DNA of 50,362 nucleotides, taken from the IMG/VR virus record IMGVR_UViG_3300042731_005849, positions 1 to 50,362 of that record; one strand, written 5' to 3'. The notes under the pieces are model-generated. The model made no database searches. It saw only the letters and a list, made by a program, of their open reading frames with translations, and was not told where the DNA came from. Shown here in pieces: positions 13,819-21,296 of the stretch; within the stretch, counting starts at the first letter, position 1, and every line of letters starts with the position of its first letter. Both the position numbers and the translations under genes were made by a program. Source of the stretch: a virus.

Positions 13819-13899
13819 ATGAAAAAGGCAGCAAAAAAGGCGAGAGTCCGGAGGGCCCGGAGCGGGGCCTTCAGGCGCTGGCGGAAACGGAGGGCGTGA
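13819..13899 (+). CDS. Highly basic peptide (26 aa)
   Basis: AAGGAGGGTGAGAG stands directly before an ATG at 13819, the first start after P7. The 26-residue product has 14 Lys/Arg and no acidic residue (for example KKAAKKARVRR and FRRWRKRRA). Its TGA shares a base with the next ATG (TGATG). Such a peptide could bind nucleic acid; alternatively it may be a leader that sets translation of the next gene. Confidence 0.5.
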   Translation: MKKAAKKARVRRARSGAFRRWRKRRA

Positions 13900-14090
13900 T
13901 GGCGCTCCTCCGCTGGTACGACATAGACCCAAAAGCCTCGGACCTTTGGGTGATCGAAGGGCCGGCGGACTGGACCCTGGAAGAAGTGAACCGGGCAGTC
14001 CGGGCGACCGGGGATCCCCCTCCGGGAGGCAGGTGGGTGTCGGACTACGAGTGGGAAACCTACCACGGCAAGATGGAGATCGTATCATGA
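13899..14090 (+). CDS. Small acidic protein (63 aa)
   Basis: Start at 13899, overlapping the preceding stop (TGATG). A longer frame from 13746 would start before promoter P7 and is rejected. The sequence (WYDIDPKASDLWVIEGPADW, then EEVNRAVRATGDPP) is Trp-rich and acidic. No family recognised. Confidence 0.5.
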   Translation: MALLRWYDIDPKASDLWVIEGPADWTLEEVNRAVRATGDPPPGGRWVSDYEWETYHGKMEIVS

Positions 14091-14329
14091 GGAAGCTCGG
14101 AACAGTTCTCGCGGCGATCGTCCTGGCCGCCCAGGTGGCCACGATCCCGGACACGGTCGTCAAGGACCGGACCTTCGTCACCGAGAACGGCAAACGGGTC
14201 CTCGAGATCCGGGAAGATCCCCTGATCGAGGGGCAGTACCAGATGAGAGATGAAGACGGGAACCAGGCGGGCCACTGGCGACGGGACCCCCTCTTCCCGG
14301 ACAGATACCAGTACCGGGAGGGCCCATGA
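14087..14329 (+). CDS. Probable secreted small protein (80 aa)
   Basis: Start at 14087 (ATGA overlap). MRKLGTVLAAIVLAAQVATI is a good signal peptide with possible cleavage near AQVA; the mature part is polar with repeated DxxxxxQY segments (LIEGQYQMRDEDGN, FPDRYQYREGP). An exported phage protein could act in the periplasm or at the cell surface, e.g. in superinfection exclusion, but this is inference. Confidence 0.5.
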   Translation: MRKLGTVLAAIVLAAQVATIPDTVVKDRTFVTENGKRVLEIREDPLIEGQYQMRDEDGNQAGHWRRDPLFPDRYQYREGP

Positions 14330-14916
14330 GGAAGGAGGAAGCCCTGCCCACCCTGCGGGCTGTGGCGTCCTGGCTCGAGGAATCCGGCCAGGACGTTGTC
14401 GTATGCGGCGCCGCCCGGCGGGGGGCCAAGGAGATCGAGCACACGGACATCGTCATCCGGGGCCCCTTAGTGCAAGCGCTTGCAGACCTCGAGGAGATGT
14501 GCAAGCTCGTCAGCCTGGAGTGCGCGGTCCTCGAGCAGGGGGACCAGTACGCGGCCCTGCTCGTCAACGAGATCCAGCTGGCCCTCCATGTCGTCTACCA
14601 GGAAGCCTGGGGGGCTCATATATTATACTATACAGGGAACCAGGTGTTCAGGGTCGCCATGGCGGCCGAGGCGAAGAGCCAGGGCTACAAGCTCAACTCT
14701 CGGGGGCTCTGGCATCGGAGCGAGCTGATCGCCGGCCGGACCGAGGAGCAGATATTCGACGCCCTGGATCTGGCCTACATCCCGCCCACGCGGCGGACCT
14801 TCCGATGGAAACGAAACCGAAAACCCCTCAGGAGAAAAGGAGAAATCTGTGGCGAAAGTCAGAACGATCCGGATGAAGAACGGCCAGGAGTCGAAGCCCA
14901 AGCTCCGGGAAGGTGA
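14326..14916 (+). CDS. Polymerase-beta/PolX-fold protein, catalytic residues altered (196 aa)
   Basis: Strong structural signatures of the PolX nucleotidyltransferase palm: VVVCGAARRGAKEIEHTDIV (24-43), then WGAHILYYTGN (95-105) and AKSQGYKLNSRGLW, EEQIFDALDLAYIPPTRRT. In family X enzymes the metal ligands are two Asp in a GDxD motif and one Asp in a later strand. Here the first is His39 (EHTD), the second Asp41 remains, and the third position is Ala86 (IQLALHVV). Two of three carboxylates are missing, so nucleotide transfer is doubtful. It may keep a DNA- or nucleotide-binding role. The C-terminal ~35 residues are basic and overlap the next gene. A palindrome copy (14471) lies inside. Confidence 0.65.
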   Translation: MRKEEALPTLRAVASWLEESGQDVVVCGAARRGAKEIEHTDIVIRGPLVQALADLEEMCKLVSLECAVLEQGDQYAALLVNEIQLALHVVYQEAWGAHILYYTGNQVFRVAMAAEAKSQGYKLNSRGLWHRSELIAGRTEEQIFDALDLAYIPPTRRTFRWKRNRKPLRRKGEICGESQNDPDEERPGVEAQAPGR

Positions 14917-15349
14917 GCAGCGGACCCCCCAGGAGCTGCTGGGCGTGTCCGGGAAGCCGGCGGAACTTGAGGAGGTGGCCGAGGACCTGTCCGTCGAGGA
15001 GGTCCAGCTGTTAATTGACGAGGGTGCCGAACTGAGTGCTGTCAACAAGGAGAACGCCGACCGGGAGAAGCAGATCAAGATCCTCCTCCGGCGGAACGCC
15101 GAGTTCAACGGCTGGAAGGAGATGGCCGGCCAGGTCGGCCAGTGCAAGATCAAGGCGTCCAGCTCGACAAAGATCCCAGCGATGAAGCTCCTCGAGAAGA
15201 TCCGGGAGCTGGGCAAACAGAAACTCTTTGGCTCCGTATTCAAGGCTGATGTGACGGCCGCGAGGCAGTACCTCGGCAAGGACGACATCGAGGAGATCGC
15301 CGAGATCGAGAAGAAGGAGTACGGATCCGTGTCCCTGAAGCGGCTGTAG
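14849..15349 (+). CDS. Hypothetical protein (166 aa)
   Basis: GTG start at 14849 with AAAGGAG eight bases before it, inside the end of the preceding gene (68-base overlap). The N-terminal half is charged and helical (ELEEVAEDLSVEEVQLLIDE). The C-terminal half has KQKLFGSVFKADVTAARQYL and YGSVSLKRL, which recalls uncharacterised phage proteins near recombination or terminase genes, but no specific family can be named. Last gene before a strong terminator. Confidence 0.55.
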   Translation: MAKVRTIRMKNGQESKPKLREGEQRTPQELLGVSGKPAELEEVAEDLSVEEVQLLIDEGAELSAVNKENADREKQIKILLRRNAEFNGWKEMAGQVGQCKIKASSSTKIPAMKLLEKIRELGKQKLFGSVFKADVTAARQYLGKDDIEEIAEIEKKEYGSVSLKRL

Positions 15350-15380
15350 TTACCCACCTGTTCCGATACCCTCCACACGT

Positions 15381-15422
15381 CCCGGCAGGGTTTTTTTCTC
15401 CTTTCCCCTGCCGGGATTTTTT
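15381..15422 (+). terminator. Intrinsic terminator
   Basis: A 10-bp perfect inverted repeat, CCCGGCAGGG (15381-15390) and CCCTGCCGGG (15406-15415), with a 15-base T/C-rich loop, followed by ATTTTTT (15416-15422). It ends the early rightward unit and separates it from the structural genes. Confidence 0.85.
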
Positions 15423-15442
15423 ACCCCCCGGGTAAAATTCGG

Positions 15443-15495
15443 TTGACAAGCCCATATCCCTGTGGTACCCAGCCCGAAATTCTTGGTTATATAAG
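15443..15495 (+). promoter_or_regulatory. Probable promoter region of the structural module (P8)
   Basis: TTGACA at 15443-15448 is followed at 17 bases by TACCCA (15466-15471), a poor -10; the spacer has CCCTGTGGT, a weakened form of the operator dyad. Further on, TTGGTTATATAAG (15483-15495) contains an extended -10-like TATATA without a matching -35. Either could start late transcription; the weaker match to the early cassettes may reflect different timing. Confidence 0.45.
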
Positions 15496-15527
15496 GGACG
15501 GATTGGGGGACAAACGGGGACGGATAT

Positions 15528-16127
15528 GTGACCGACTTACCACGTATTGTCATCAAGAGCGAGGAAAAAAGGCTGGTCTACGGGGAGGTTTACGCTCCTT
15601 TGAGGGTAGATACCGATACGGAGACCATGACCGCCGAGGACATCGAGCAGATGGCCCACGCCTTTTTGGCCGGCGGGAAGACCGACAAGATCGACACCCA
15701 GCATAGCTTCGAGGAATCGGGCTGCCTGGTGGTCGAATCCTTCCTCGCCCGGAAGGGAGATCCGGACGGATTCATCGAGGGGGCCTGGGTCCTGGGGGTG
15801 AAGATCCTCCCGGACGAGCTATGGCGAGCCGTTAAAGCTGGAGAGCTTAACGGCTTTTCTTTTGCCGGGCGCCCGGGCGAGAAGGTGCCGGCCAAGGTCT
15901 CCGTCCGCCAGGCGAAGCGCCTGATCGGGGAGACGGAGAAGTCCTCCGACACGGGCCCTGTCCCACCCCATTCCCACGAGGTCAACCTGGCCTTTGACGA
16001 GAGAGGCCGGATCGTTCCTACGAACACCGAGGAATCCCTCGGGCACACCCACCCAGTCCAGAAGGCCACGGCGACGGATCGAGCGATCGATCACAGTCAC
16101 CGTATGATTCTCATAGAGAACGACTAA
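15528..16127 (+). CDS. XkdF-like prohead protease (199 aa)
   Basis: Matches the XkdF-type serine protease family that matures phage proheads: a first strand set (VYGEVYAPLRVDTDTE), TMTAEDIEQMAHAFL, then TQHSF with His59, WVLGVKILPDELWRAVKAGE and NGFSFAG with Ser111. The His and Ser are placed as the catalytic pair. The C-terminal ~70 residues contain clustered His (PPHSHEV, GHTHPV, DHSHRM), a repeated HSH/HTH pattern also seen in structural proteins with metal-rich tails. GTG start with a weak GGGGACGG site. First gene of the head module; terminase and portal are not upstream. Confidence 0.75.
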   Translation: MTDLPRIVIKSEEKRLVYGEVYAPLRVDTDTETMTAEDIEQMAHAFLAGGKTDKIDTQHSFEESGCLVVESFLARKGDPDGFIEGAWVLGVKILPDELWRAVKAGELNGFSFAGRPGEKVPAKVSVRQAKRLIGETEKSSDTGPVPPHSHEVNLAFDERGRIVPTNTEESLGHTHPVQKATATDRAIDHSHRMILIEND

Positions 16128-16139
16128 AGGAGACCAGCC

Positions 16140-17246
16140 ATGCCAGTCCGAGTGATCGAGGATACGGTGGAGAAGGACGTGACGTTCCTGAGGGATGTGG
16201 ACGTGAAGTTCGTTTCCCTGGTCCGTCATGGCGCCTGTCAGATGCCGTTCCGGGTGATCAAATCAGAGGGGGAAGGAGGTGATTGTAGAGACATGATGAT
16301 CGTACAGAGTATTCTGGTACCGAAGCACCTGGACCTTGCCGAACTGACCGGGAAGGAGGACCTCGAGTGGCTCTCTGACGCGAACCTGGAGACGGGGAAG
16401 GACTTTGAGGAATACCGAACCTTCGCCCAGGAGGAGGTGGAGCTGTTCGACGTGGAATCGATGAAGATGGTCAAAGTCCATGGCGAGGGAGTCTGGGCCC
16501 TGGCTGGCCAGCTCAAGGACGGCGCCTCTCCCGCGAGGGGGATCGCCCTCGGGCAGACCGAGGAGGAGGCCGCCAAGGAGATTCCCCTCTCACCGATGGA
16601 CACCCCGATCCCGGCAACCGCCGCCGCCTCGGCCGCGATGAGCTTCAAGGAGCTGTTCTACAGGGAACTGGACAACATGCTGGGAGTCGTGACCGGGACC
16701 CTGAACCAGAGCGGTCAGAAAATCCCGACCAGGAAGAAGACCATCCTGAGCGCGGTCGATGCGTTCCGGAGCTTCCTGGTCATGGGGCTCGACGCACTCG
16801 GGCAGAACGCAGCAAAGATCGACAAGGTAGAGGTGCACAACAAACCACAACCAACGGAGGAGGAAGACATGGCGCTATTCACCACAGAGGAAGAGTTCGT
16901 CGAGGCCATGAAGGGGGTCCTGAAGGACACGATCCCCGGGATGATCGACGAGCACATCCTGGCCCTCCAGAGCTTGAAGGACGCGGAGGAGAAACCGCCC
17001 GAAGAGCCGGAGACCAAGGAGACGGTCGAGAAGACCGAGACCACGGGAGAGGAGGACAACAAGGTCCTCGAGGCGGTCACCGCCCTCGCCAAGAAGGTGG
17101 ACGACCTGGAGAAGAAGTGGGAGAACGACCCGGCCACGGAGGCGACCGGCACCGAGGGAGCCGAGGAGGAGACGAAGAAGGGAGACGAGGAGGAGGAGAC
17201 GAAGCCGTCGGTCTTCGGTGGGCTGCTGTATCAGACCCGCCAGTAG
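16140..17246 (+). CDS. Prohead/scaffold-associated protein (368 aa)
   Basis: Strong ribosome site (AAAGGAGACCAGCC). The N-terminal ~45 residues contain VDVKFVSLVRHGACQMPFRV, a segment that commonly follows XkdF-type proteases as a separate or fused domain. The middle is helical with an Ala-rich region. The C-terminal ~120 residues are a highly acidic, Glu/Lys-rich coiled coil (DDLEKKWEND, EEETKKGDEEEETK), as in scaffolding proteins. The position between protease and capsid supports a scaffold role. An internal start at 16869 probably gives a shorter form. Confidence 0.65.
   Translation: MPVRVIEDTVEKDVTFLRDVDVKFVSLVRHGACQMPFRVIKSEGEGGDCRDMMIVQSILVPKHLDLAELTGKEDLEWLSDANLETGKDFEEYRTFAQEEVELFDVESMKMVKVHGEGVWALAGQLKDGASPARGIALGQTEEEAAKEIPLSPMDTPIPATAAASAAMSFKELFYRELDNMLGVVTGTLNQSGQKIPTRKKTILSAVDAFRSFLVMGLDALGQNAAKIDKVEVHNKPQPTEEEDMALFTTEEEFVEAMKGVLKDTIPGMIDEHILALQSLKDAEEKPPEEPETKETVEKTETTGEEDNKVLEAVTALAKKVDDLEKKWENDPATEATGTEGAEEETKKGDEEEETKPSVFGGLLYQTRQ
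16869..17246 (+). CDS. Nested in-frame scaffold form (125 aa)
   Basis: Inside the preceding gene an in-frame ATG at 16869 follows GGAGGAGGAAGAC, a ribosome site better than most in this genome. It would make only the acidic coiled-coil part, starting MALFTTEEEFVEAMKG. Nested scaffold genes in the same frame as a larger head protein are known (e.g. lambda C and Nu3). The site and the domain boundary agree, but expression is not shown. Confidence 0.55.
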   Translation: MALFTTEEEFVEAMKGVLKDTIPGMIDEHILALQSLKDAEEKPPEEPETKETVEKTETTGEEDNKVLEAVTALAKKVDDLEKKWENDPATEATGTEGAEEETKKGDEEEETKPSVFGGLLYQTRQ

Positions 17247-17309
17247 GCGGTCGTCCAGCTCCGCCGAGTAAAGTTTGACGATCGGCAAAACTGACAAGGA
17301 GGAAAGTCC

Positions 17310-18248
17310 ATGCCCACCACAGAGGAAATTCTGAACAAGGCTGACCTCGCGGTATCGGATCTCGTATCCAACGGTGGATACCTGAACCCGATGCAGGCCA
17401 ACACCTTCATCAGAATGCTCATCGAACAGCCCACCTTGCTGAACGAGATCAGAGTCGTCCCGATGTCGGCGCCGACGATGGAGATCAACAAGATCGGGTT
17501 CACGAGTCGCATTCTGAAGGTCGCGCCTGCCAGCGGCACAGCACTGGCTGCGGCCGACAGGTCGAAACCCGTGACCGACAAGGTCACGCTAACCACCAAG
17601 GAGATCATCGCCGAGGTTCACATCCCGTACGACGTGCTCGAGGACAACATCGAGCGCGGTCGTCTCGAGGACACGATCATGGCGCTGATCGCGGAGAGGG
17701 CATCCCTGGATCTGGAGGAGCTGATCATCAAGGGCGACACCGGATCGGGAGACGCTTATCTCGCCTTGGCAGACGGCTGTCTCGCGCAGACGACCAGCCA
17801 CGTTGTCGACTACGGTGCAACGGCGCCGTCAGTCACGAAGGCCGTGTTCAAAGCGGGCATAAAAGCCATGCCTAACAAATACTTGAGGAATCGAGCAGCG
17901 ATGAGGTTCTACACATCGCCGCACGCTGAGATCGAGTATGCCGACAGCCTGGCGAACAGGGAGACCCCTCTCGGTGACGCGAAGGTGACCGGGTGGATGC
18001 CGAACTATGCCTATGGCGTGCCGGTGAAGGCAGCAGCTCTGATGCCTGACAGCAAGTACATCTTTACGTGGCCCAAGAATTTCATCCTGGGAGTCCAGCG
18101 ACGGATCATGGTTGAGACGGACCGGGACATCAGGGCTCGCGTACTGATCGTCGTGCTGACCATGCGGATCGACATTAAATGGGAAGAAGAGGATGCAGTA
18201 GTCAAGTGCCTCGGCCTGGATGTTGGCGGAGAGTCAACCACCACGTAG
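17310..18248 (+). CDS. Major capsid protein, HK97 fold (312 aa)
   Basis: AAGGAGGAAAGTCC precedes the ATG. The order is typical of HK97-fold capsids: a short N-terminal helix (TTEEILNKADLAVSDL), an E-loop-like region (NKIGFTSRILKVAPASGTAL), a spine helix region (DTIMALIAERASLDLEELII), and P-domain/A-domain strands near YTSPHAEIEYADSLANRETP with IRARVLIVVLTMRIDIKWEEE at the end. Length 312 is usual. There is no long N-terminal delta domain, in line with a separate scaffold. The C-terminus is GGESTTT, the shortest form of the Thr tail found in other virion proteins here. Confidence 0.85.
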   Translation: MPTTEEILNKADLAVSDLVSNGGYLNPMQANTFIRMLIEQPTLLNEIRVVPMSAPTMEINKIGFTSRILKVAPASGTALAAADRSKPVTDKVTLTTKEIIAEVHIPYDVLEDNIERGRLEDTIMALIAERASLDLEELIIKGDTGSGDAYLALADGCLAQTTSHVVDYGATAPSVTKAVFKAGIKAMPNKYLRNRAAMRFYTSPHAEIEYADSLANRETPLGDAKVTGWMPNYAYGVPVKAAALMPDSKYIFTWPKNFILGVQRRIMVETDRDIRARVLIVVLTMRIDIKWEEEDAVVKCLGLDVGGESTTT

Positions 18249-18273
18249 TTGAGCTGATTGGTAGGAGGTAAGC

Positions 18274-18558
18274 ATGTCTAAAGTGTCGAAAGTGACACTG
18301 CTCGGAACCCCTGGCAGTACATATACGATCGCTTATGGAGCGCGAGAGTACCTGTTCGCTGCTGGCCGTGCCAGGAAGGTTCCTGTCGTGATCGCCCTGG
18401 AGGCACAGAAGAAACGAGACCGGAGAGGGGCCCCGCTTTTTTCCGTGGAGGACCTTCCCGAGATCGTGACCTCGGCGCCTCCCGAGCCGGCCGATCCCGT
18501 CGAGGAGCCAGAGCAGAATGCACCGGCAGAGGCTCAGCAACCAACATTTGGAATATAG
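18274..18558 (+). CDS. Small head-module protein (94 aa)
   Basis: GTAGGAGGTAAGC precedes the ATG. The first ~55 residues are a beta-rich domain (SKVTLLGTPGSTYTIAYGAR, then ARKVPVVIALEAQKKRD); the rest is a Pro/Glu/Ala linker (EPADPVEEPEQNAPAEAQQ). It lies directly after the capsid gene, where decoration or head-completion proteins are usual. No specific family can be named. Confidence 0.55.
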   Translation: MSKVSKVTLLGTPGSTYTIAYGAREYLFAAGRARKVPVVIALEAQKKRDRRGAPLFSVEDLPEIVTSAPPEPADPVEEPEQNAPAEAQQPTFGI

Positions 18559-18561
18559 GCT

Positions 18562-19158
18562 ATGGCACTAAAACTTCACGTCGGAGGCGCGGAGTCCGAT
18601 AGCTTCGTCACCGTCCTCGAGGCGGACGATTATCTGGAGAACCTGCCCGACGATACGACAGAATGGGAAGAGCTTTCCACGGAGGCCAAGGAGCTTCGGC
18701 TCCAGCTGGCGGCCCAGCTGATGGGTCACCTGCCCTTCCGTGGGTACACCGTGTATAGGTATCAGAGGCTCTGCTTCCCCAGGACCAGCCAGCCCTACGG
18801 TCGAAGGTTTCAAATCCCCAATGACATCAAACGGGCTCAGGCGTTCGTCGCCTACTCGATCGTTCATCGATCGCTCGCGGCTCGGGCTGCCATGGGGGAG
18901 GACGGGGCCGACGCCTCGTGGGGCACGCCAAGATCCATCTCACTGGCCGGCCTGGTTTCTGTTTCGTTCTCTGGGGAATCCACAGCGACGAACATGCTGG
19001 AGAACCTGACCCGCTCGATGCCGTATCCCGTCTATACCTTGCTCAAACCCTATCTGTCGCAAATTCGAGGGAGGTCCGTCCCAGACTCGGACGAGCTGAG
19101 GACGTTGTCTACCACAACCACGACAGAACCGCCCGTCGTGACAACGACGACCACGTAG
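18562..19158 (+). CDS. Head-tail connector protein with Thr tail (198 aa)
   Basis: Matches the DnaT-like/connector type of head-completion protein: EADDYLENLPDDTTEWEELS, then AAQLMGHLPFRG, the RLCFPRTSQPYG segment, and NDIKRAQAFVAYSIVHRSL. Such proteins attach below the portal. The last ~17 residues are a Thr-rich tail with an EPPVV insert, ending in TTTTT. The DNA of the tail is an ACN repeat that stops at TAG. The next gene is in the same frame after two codons, so rare read-through would fuse both. Confidence 0.75.
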   Translation: MALKLHVGGAESDSFVTVLEADDYLENLPDDTTEWEELSTEAKELRLQLAAQLMGHLPFRGYTVYRYQRLCFPRTSQPYGRRFQIPNDIKRAQAFVAYSIVHRSLAARAAMGEDGADASWGTPRSISLAGLVSVSFSGESTATNMLENLTRSMPYPVYTLLKPYLSQIRGRSVPDSDELRTLSTTTTTEPPVVTTTTT

Positions 19159-19164
19159 GAGGAA

Positions 19165-19353
19165 ATGATGGCGATCGGAAGACAAGGCTCAGTGGGGAAG
19201 GCCACTTCCAGATCGGGGCCCGTGATCGGACGACAGGGGAAGAAAGCAGGACCGATCGGGAAAACCAAATCGATGCACGCATCTGCTCTGACCTTGGATC
19301 AGGACAGAACGAAGGTCGCGTACCCGACGACGTCGACAACGGCCGCCCCGTAA
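19165..19353 (+). CDS. Small basic protein with Thr/Pro end (62 aa)
   Basis: GTAGGAGGAA precedes two ATGs (19165 and 19168). It contains repeated basic/glycine segments (AIGRQGSVGKATSRSGPVIG, then RQGKKAGPIGKTKS) with two RQG copies, and ends in YPTTSTTAAP. The short, low-complexity nature suggests a peptide that binds the virion or DNA. In frame with the gene before and the gene after. Function unknown. Confidence 0.5.
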   Translation: MMAIGRQGSVGKATSRSGPVIGRQGKKAGPIGKTKSMHASALTLDQDRTKVAYPTTSTTAAP

Positions 19354-19365
19354 ACGGAAAGTGAG

Positions 19366-19746
19366 ATGGCAATCTTCTCGCAGATTCGGGCACCAGTTCA
19401 GGCGATGGTCGCTGAACTGATGTCGGATCCGACATTTCGGGAGCAGATCACGTACAAGCGGTACACAGGGCAGACGTTCGACGGTTCACTGGGATACACG
19501 ATCAACACGTACCAGGAGACCGGCCTGTATGCGGTCAGGATGCGTCACAACCAGAACAGCGTCAAAGTATCCACATCGGATGTTGAAGTGGGAGATGTGC
19601 TCTTTCTGTTCGATGGGGTGACCTTCCCGGAGGATACTTCGCTGAAGGATGTGATCGAAGATGTGGACGGGAACACGCTGGGGATCAAGGGAATCGATCC
19701 AGTGTTCGACATGGCAGTCATTGTAACGGTGGTAAGCTCCTCATGA
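19366..19746 (+). CDS. Head-closure/head-tail joining protein (126 aa)
   Basis: The position and features fit a head-closure (stopper) protein: YKRYTGQTFDGSLGYTINTY near the N-terminus, then VSTSDVEVGDVLFLFDGVTF and a final strand pair ending in VIVTVVSSS. Proteins of this family are 100-130 residues of mainly beta structure and sit between connector and tail-completion genes, as here. The stop overlaps the next ATG (ATGA). Confidence 0.65.
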   Translation: MAIFSQIRAPVQAMVAELMSDPTFREQITYKRYTGQTFDGSLGYTINTYQETGLYAVRMRHNQNSVKVSTSDVEVGDVLFLFDGVTFPEDTSLKDVIEDVDGNTLGIKGIDPVFDMAVIVTVVSSS

Positions 19747-20162
19747 TCAATATGGAAATACGACAAGAGGGACTCGAGGAAATACTGAAGGCACTCCTGG
19801 CTGTTCCGGACGCCTTCGACTCTGGAATGCGGCAGGCCGCCCAGACCCTGCGGACCAGGGCAGAAGGAAACACCCCGGAGAGCAACAAGCCCTCCAGGGG
19901 TCGTGCGAAGCGAAGCTGGGGTCAGATCGAGCGGCATTCCTGGGGGTATTCCTTCGAGAATCCCTTGCACTACACGACGATCCTCGAGGAGGGGCTGTAC
20001 GAAAGGGTGGGACCACGAACGGTGGAAGAGGGAGGTCAAATCTACTCCAGGCAGGCCATCGGTGGCATCCTGGGACCTCTTCTTCGGGACCAGACGGTCC
20101 TGGAACGGGTCGCGGCGTTAATCGCGGCCGAGATCATCCGGGGGATCAACCGACATGCTTGA
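19743..20162 (+). CDS. HK97 gp10-like tail-completion protein (139 aa)
   Basis: Typical gp10-like order: an amphipathic first helix (GLEEILKALLAVPDAFDSGM), QAAQTLRTRAEGNTP, a glycine-poor loop with PLHYTTILEEGLYERVGPR, and a C-terminal helix (VAALIAAEIIRGINRHA). The central YxxxLEEG segment is the hallmark of the family. It forms part of the neck, between connector and tail terminator. ATGA overlap at its start; 8-base overlap with the next gene. Confidence 0.75.
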   Translation: MINMEIRQEGLEEILKALLAVPDAFDSGMRQAAQTLRTRAEGNTPESNKPSRGRAKRSWGQIERHSWGYSFENPLHYTTILEEGLYERVGPRTVEEGGQIYSRQAIGGILGPLLRDQTVLERVAALIAAEIIRGINRHA

Positions 20163-20601
20163 ACGCGAGCAGATCATAGCGGCCCTCTGGGGTCGGATGG
20201 CAGCTGTCGCAGGCGTTCAGCGGACCGCGAGAAATCCCATCAACCCGCCGGCCGAAGGGGATCTTCCGTGTGTCAACATCTTCGAGCTGGGGGATCGGGT
20301 GAGAGAAGCGAGGAAGCGCGGGGCAACGGCGCCGCCGGCGTACAAGCGAGAGCTGACCGTCATCCTCGAGCCTTTTGTCCTGGGTACATCGGAGCCACAG
20401 GTTACAAACGAGCTGGGCGCCTTCTTGCAGGAGGTGAAAAAGAAGCTCTACGAGGGAGGCACGAACCTCGGCTTGACTGGAGTGGAGGTGGAGGAGGTGG
20501 AGCTGTCCAGCATCTACCGTCCGCCCGGCATGGAGAAGGTCGCCGGTATCGGGATCACGGTCAACATACGGTACGTGGAGGATGTTTCGAGGTTAGTCTG
20601 A
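20155..20601 (+). CDS. Tail terminator protein (148 aa)
   Basis: Fits the tail terminator/minor tail U-like group by order and pattern: an N-terminal helix (REQIIAALWGRMAAV), FELGDRVREARKRGAT, a strand with KRELTVILEPFVLG, a helix (NELGAFLQEVKKKLYE) and final strands (EVEELSSIYRP-type, GIGITVNIRYVED). The gene precedes the tail tube gene, as usual. Confidence 0.7.
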   Translation: MLEREQIIAALWGRMAAVAGVQRTARNPINPPAEGDLPCVNIFELGDRVREARKRGATAPPAYKRELTVILEPFVLGTSEPQVTNELGAFLQEVKKKLYEGGTNLGLTGVEVEEVELSSIYRPPGMEKVAGIGITVNIRYVEDVSRLV

Positions 20602-20629
20602 CGTCAGAGCAAACAAGGAGGAATAAACC

Positions 20630-21175
20630 ATGGCAGGACCAGCAAGCCCATCGACGACCCTATACCAGCTTGGGAGGGGCGTGATGTCGATCGCAGAGTG
20701 GACTGGATCGACACCCCCATCCGCTGGGGATTACGAGGATGTGGGGAACAGCCCTCGCTTCGAGTGTGAGGTGAGCGAGGAAAAGCTGGACCACTACAGC
20801 TCTCGGTCTGGTATTCGGGTCAAGGACAAATCCGTCACATTGGAAATCGGGTACACGCTCAACTTTGATCTGGACGAGGTGAGCCAGGCAAACCTGGCCA
20901 GGTTCGTCCGGGGGACCGTCTCGGGCGACGAGATCCGGGCCGCCACAGCACTCGACCAGGAGTTCGCGGTCAAGTTCGTCTCCGACAACCCTGTCGGCGA
21001 GAACGAGAAGTGGGAGTTCTGGCGAGTCACGTTGTCCCCAGGTGGAGCGTTCAACCTGATCTCAGATGAGTGGAACCTGATCACGTTCACGGGTGAGGGA
21101 CTGGCTGATACGGCGAACCATCCGTCCAGCCCGTACTTCACGGTGACCTGGGTAACCACGACAACCACAGCCTAA
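20630..21175 (+). CDS. Major tail tube protein (181 aa)
   Basis: AAGGAGGAATAAACC precedes the ATG. The protein is beta-rich with an N-terminal loop (LYQLGRGVMSIAEWTGSTPP), PRFECEVSEEKLDHYSSRSG as the characteristic loop, KSVTLEIGYTLNFDLDEVSQ, and a final domain strand (WNLITFTGEGLAD). The order between terminator and chaperone genes supports the tail tube. The C-terminal residues VTTTTTA are a short Thr tail, unusual for a tube protein. Confidence 0.75.
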   Translation: MAGPASPSTTLYQLGRGVMSIAEWTGSTPPSAGDYEDVGNSPRFECEVSEEKLDHYSSRSGIRVKDKSVTLEIGYTLNFDLDEVSQANLARFVRGTVSGDEIRAATALDQEFAVKFVSDNPVGENEKWEFWRVTLSPGGAFNLISDEWNLITFTGEGLADTANHPSSPYFTVTWVTTTTTA

Positions 21176-21296
21176 CAGCCCATTTTTGAAGCTCAACGAC
21201 CGCGCCCCAGGCGCAAGGAGGAGCTGTGAAGGGCACCCTGGCCCCATCAAGTGACCCGTGCAGAAGACTGCACAAGGGTTTGAATGGAGGTGGAAG

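Noticed and set aside
13746-14090. Longer frame starting at 13746
   Set aside because: It would start upstream of promoter P7 and read through the basic peptide region; the ATG at 13899 is coupled to the peptide stop.
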